DNA from: Erpobdella octoculata
Lineage: Eukaryota > Annelida > Clitellata > Hirudinida > Erpobdellidae
Assembly: GCA_963978895.1 (NCBI GenBank)
Contig: OZ022242.1
Span: forward strand, 22,632,629 to 22,696,628
Direction of reading: 5' to 3'
DNA: 64,000 nucleotides
Positions 63,161 to 64,000 of this stretch are shown piece by piece. The notes beneath the pieces were generated by a model. That model ran no database searches. It worked only from the letters and a program-made list of their open reading frames with translations, and was not told the DNA's origin. The first letter of the stretch is position 1. Each line of letters begins with the position of its first letter. The position numbers were made by a program, and so were the translations under genes.

Positions 63161-64000
63161 GTAAGACTCTACTAGGAATCGAACCCACGTGTCTACGGCA
63201 ACACCGCCTTGCCTAAATGCAAGCGCTCTTACCAACTGAGCCACCGACCATCCCCAAAAAAGGATGGCTAGAAGTCCCAGTCTTTCGGAGCTACTTAACA
63301 TTAGACTACGACTATGATAGGCTCAGAACTCCTTATTTCGGTTCGACAACTAGACTGCTGCCAGATAGGTAATTTATGAAGTGAAACATTGCGTTGAAAT
63401 GTTTCGAGAGGCCACAAATAGGATGACTAACTGTCACCACAAGTAACGCAAATATTTGTAAGACTCTACTAGGAATCGAACCCACGTGTCTACGGCAACA
63501 CCGCCTTGCCTAAATGCAAGCGCTCTTACCAACTGAGCCACCGACCATCCCCAAAAAAGGATGGCTAGAAGTCCCAGTCTTTCGGAGCTACTTAACATTA
63601 GACTACGACTATGATAGGCTCAGAACTCCTTATTTCGGTTCGACAACTAGACTGCTGCCAGATAGGTAATTTATGAAGTGAAACATTGCGTTGAAATGTT
63701 TCGAGAGGCCACAAATAGGATGACTAACTGTCACCACAAGTAACGCAAATATTTGTAAGACTCTACTAGGAATCGAACCCACGTGTCTACGGCAACACCG
63801 CCTTGCCTAAATGCAAGCGCTCTTACCAACTGAGCCACCGACCATCCCCAAAAAAGGATGGCTAGAAGTCCCAGTCTTTCGGAGCTACTTAACATTAGAC
63901 TACGACTATGATAGGCTCAGAACTCCTTATTTCGGTTCGACAACTAGACTGCTGCCAGATAGGTAATTTATGAAGTGAAACATTGCGTTGAAATGTTTCG
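63161..64000 (-). repeat. Tandem array of SINE-A units, 297-bp period
   Basis: Three tRNA-like heads on the minus strand (GTAAGACTCTACTAGGAATC starts at 63161, 63458 and 63755) are exactly 297 bp apart and nearly identical. Each has A box TGGCTCAGTTGG and B box GGTTCGATTCC. The array runs off the right edge. The first head abuts (AT)n exactly where the body should begin. Confidence 0.95.

Noticed and set aside
63161..64000. CRISPR-like regularly spaced repeats
   Set aside because: The 297-bp units are contiguous tRNA-derived SINE copies without variable spacers, in an animal genome.

Overview
This is an AT-rich animal (invertebrate) nuclear window. The evidence is spliced host genes with GT/AG introns, several tRNA-derived SINE families, TTAGGG-type telomere-like repeats, and a wide mix of transposons (CR1, L2, Penelope, Helitron, hAT, Merlin, piggyBac and mariner-like). 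I cannot name the species. Transposon debris makes up most of the window. The host genes are hidden in it as short exons that the ORFs alone do not show.

Host genes, reconstructed by hand from splice sites and reading phase: (1) the 5' part of an S1 serine protease on the minus strand, four exons from 3556 down to 342, running off the left edge before the catalytic serine. (2) A TIMM10B/Tim9b-like small TIM chaperone on the plus strand, exons 17514-17609 and 21980-22213, first exon not found. (3) A complete two-exon TIMM8 gene on the minus strand (25829 to 24985, 93 aa). (4) A complete six-exon dynactin subunit 5 gene (DCTN5) on the minus strand (42158 to 30088, 183 aa). Two small TIM genes, both intermembrane-space import chaperones, therefore converge within about 8 kb, next to DCTN5. 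Their introns are filled with transposons.

Layout. 0.3-3.6 kb: protease gene, SINE-A copies and (AT)n arrays. 5.3-8.4 kb: decayed L2 LINE. 8.4-9.5 kb: Penelope fragment, GC-rich minisatellites and Helitron-like ends. 11.0-12.1 kb: internally deleted CR1-like LINE. 13.5-14.6 kb: non-autonomous Merlin element and a telomere-like palindrome. 15-17.3 kb: LINE scraps and SINE-B. 17.5-22.2 kb: TIMM10B-like gene with two nested hAT elements in its intron. 24-25.8 kb: L2 nested in a SINE, then TIMM8. 26-29.6 kb: hAT transposase relic, (AT)n arrays and Helitron-like minisatellite elements. 30-42.2 kb: DCTN5 with piggyBac, hAT, L2 and MITE insertions in introns. 43.2-47.3 kb: nearly intact CR1-type LINE. 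49-50.9 kb: Merlin transposon with transposase. 51.8-58.5 kb: dispersed repeats, two 1.3-kb hAT elements with exact target duplications, a Penelope fragment and a foldback element. 59-63.1 kb: two internally deleted Helitrons and more minisatellite. 63.16-64 kb: a 297-bp tandem array of SINE-A that continues past the right edge.

I found no undescribed gene system. The most unusual structures are the chimeric Merlin element whose two TIRs changed together, the telomere-like palindrome, the Helitron-like elements carrying GC-rich minisatellites, and the tandem SINE-A array.
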